Positions 63,865-64,000 of a DNA stretch of 64,000 nucleotides are shown here, piece after piece (positions within the stretch are counted from its first letter, which is position 1; every line of letters starts with the position of its first letter). The notes under the pieces were generated by a model. The model did no database searches, had not been told where the DNA came from, and was given only the letters and a program-made list of their open reading frames with translations. This stretch comes from Hofstenia miamia (lineage: Eukaryota > Xenacoelomorpha > Acoela), in the NCBI GenBank assembly GCA_004352715.1, contig SCFE01000034.1, positions 1,678,292-1,742,291 of the forward strand, read 5' to 3'. A program made the position numbers and the translations under genes.

Positions 63865-63981
63865 CTGTAAACAATTATCATCATCTGCACAAATTTATAT
63901 TCAAGTAAGCCATGATACTAACTTAAATAAAAAGATCATGTATAACTGCGTAAAAATGATTTTTTTCGGAGGAGGGGAGCA

Positions 63982-64000
63982 ATATATATATATATATATA
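63982..64000. repeat. (TA)n microsatellite at window edge
   Basis: TA repeat continuing past the window end, upstream of UNC80 exon 1. Confidence 0.9.

Larger units (their letters stand above)
56911..62301 (-). other. UNC80 intron 3 (5.4 kb), transposon cluster
   Basis: Contains the mariner 57391-58001, its partial copy 58639-59030, a short palindromic piece at 58470-58519, a TA microsatellite and the piggyBac relic 59505-61700. No UNC80 exon is needed here: exon 3 joins exon 4 in phase. Confidence 0.7.

Noticed and set aside
1-64000. CRISPR arrays, operons, bacterial promoters, rRNA or tRNA genes
   Set aside because: None seen; the split genes, microsatellites and transposons show this is nuclear animal DNA.

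Overview
This window is a piece of an AT-rich invertebrate animal genome. It is dominated by one very large host gene read on the minus strand. Stitching 48 exons from high to low coordinates gives about 7.66 kb of continuous coding sequence (about 2,554 codons). Every junction is GT-AG and every junction keeps reading phase. The protein matches UNC80, the giant scaffold subunit of the NALCN sodium-leak channel complex, from the region equivalent to roughly residue 550-700 of the vertebrate protein to a stop codon at 652-654. The N-terminal exons lie beyond position 64000. The UNC80 identification rests on recalled vertebrate UNC80 sequence, not on a database search.

Nearly everything else is intronic. 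I see no second intact host gene, no rRNA or tRNA gene and no CRISPR array. The introns carry DNA transposons and a few retroposon tails. They include a Tc1-like element (4255-5791), a full-length but broken piggyBac element with a Tudor-like N-terminal domain (20844-24994), a decayed second piggyBac (59505-61700), and an internally deleted mariner (57391-58001) with a partial second copy (58639-59030). Several non-autonomous hAT-like elements are present (2562, 11910, 17701, 19566, 50904, possibly 44129), as is a near-perfect 189-bp hairpin MITE (13528-13716). Some introns also hold unexplained islands with coding-like composition (3111-3292, 31040-31620, 31830-32085).

Layout from the gene's 5' side: exons 1-3 (63.9-62.3 kb); a 5.4 kb transposon-filled intron; exons 4-10 (56.9-48.9 kb), which include a 40-nt intron and two 21-nt microexons; exons 11-23 (48.0-40.8 kb), densely packed; exons 24-30 (38.5-32.5 kb); exons 31-35 (28.3-25.4 kb); the piggyBac intron; exons 36-40 (20.5-16.9 kb); a 5.9 kb intron; exons 41-45 (11.0-7.3 kb); the Tc1 intron; and exons 46-48 (1.8-0.65 kb).

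The assembly has visible faults. Runs of N, some only one or two bases long, are flanked by duplicated sequence. The most important is a 1,245-bp identical tandem copy around the N at 40511, which repeats UNC80 exons 22 and 23. Another N-flanked copy (34303-34907) differs by about 2 percent between copies, consistent with two alleles placed in tandem in a heterozygous animal. The phylum cannot be settled from this window. A tunicate or another highly heterozygous invertebrate would fit, but that is only a guess.
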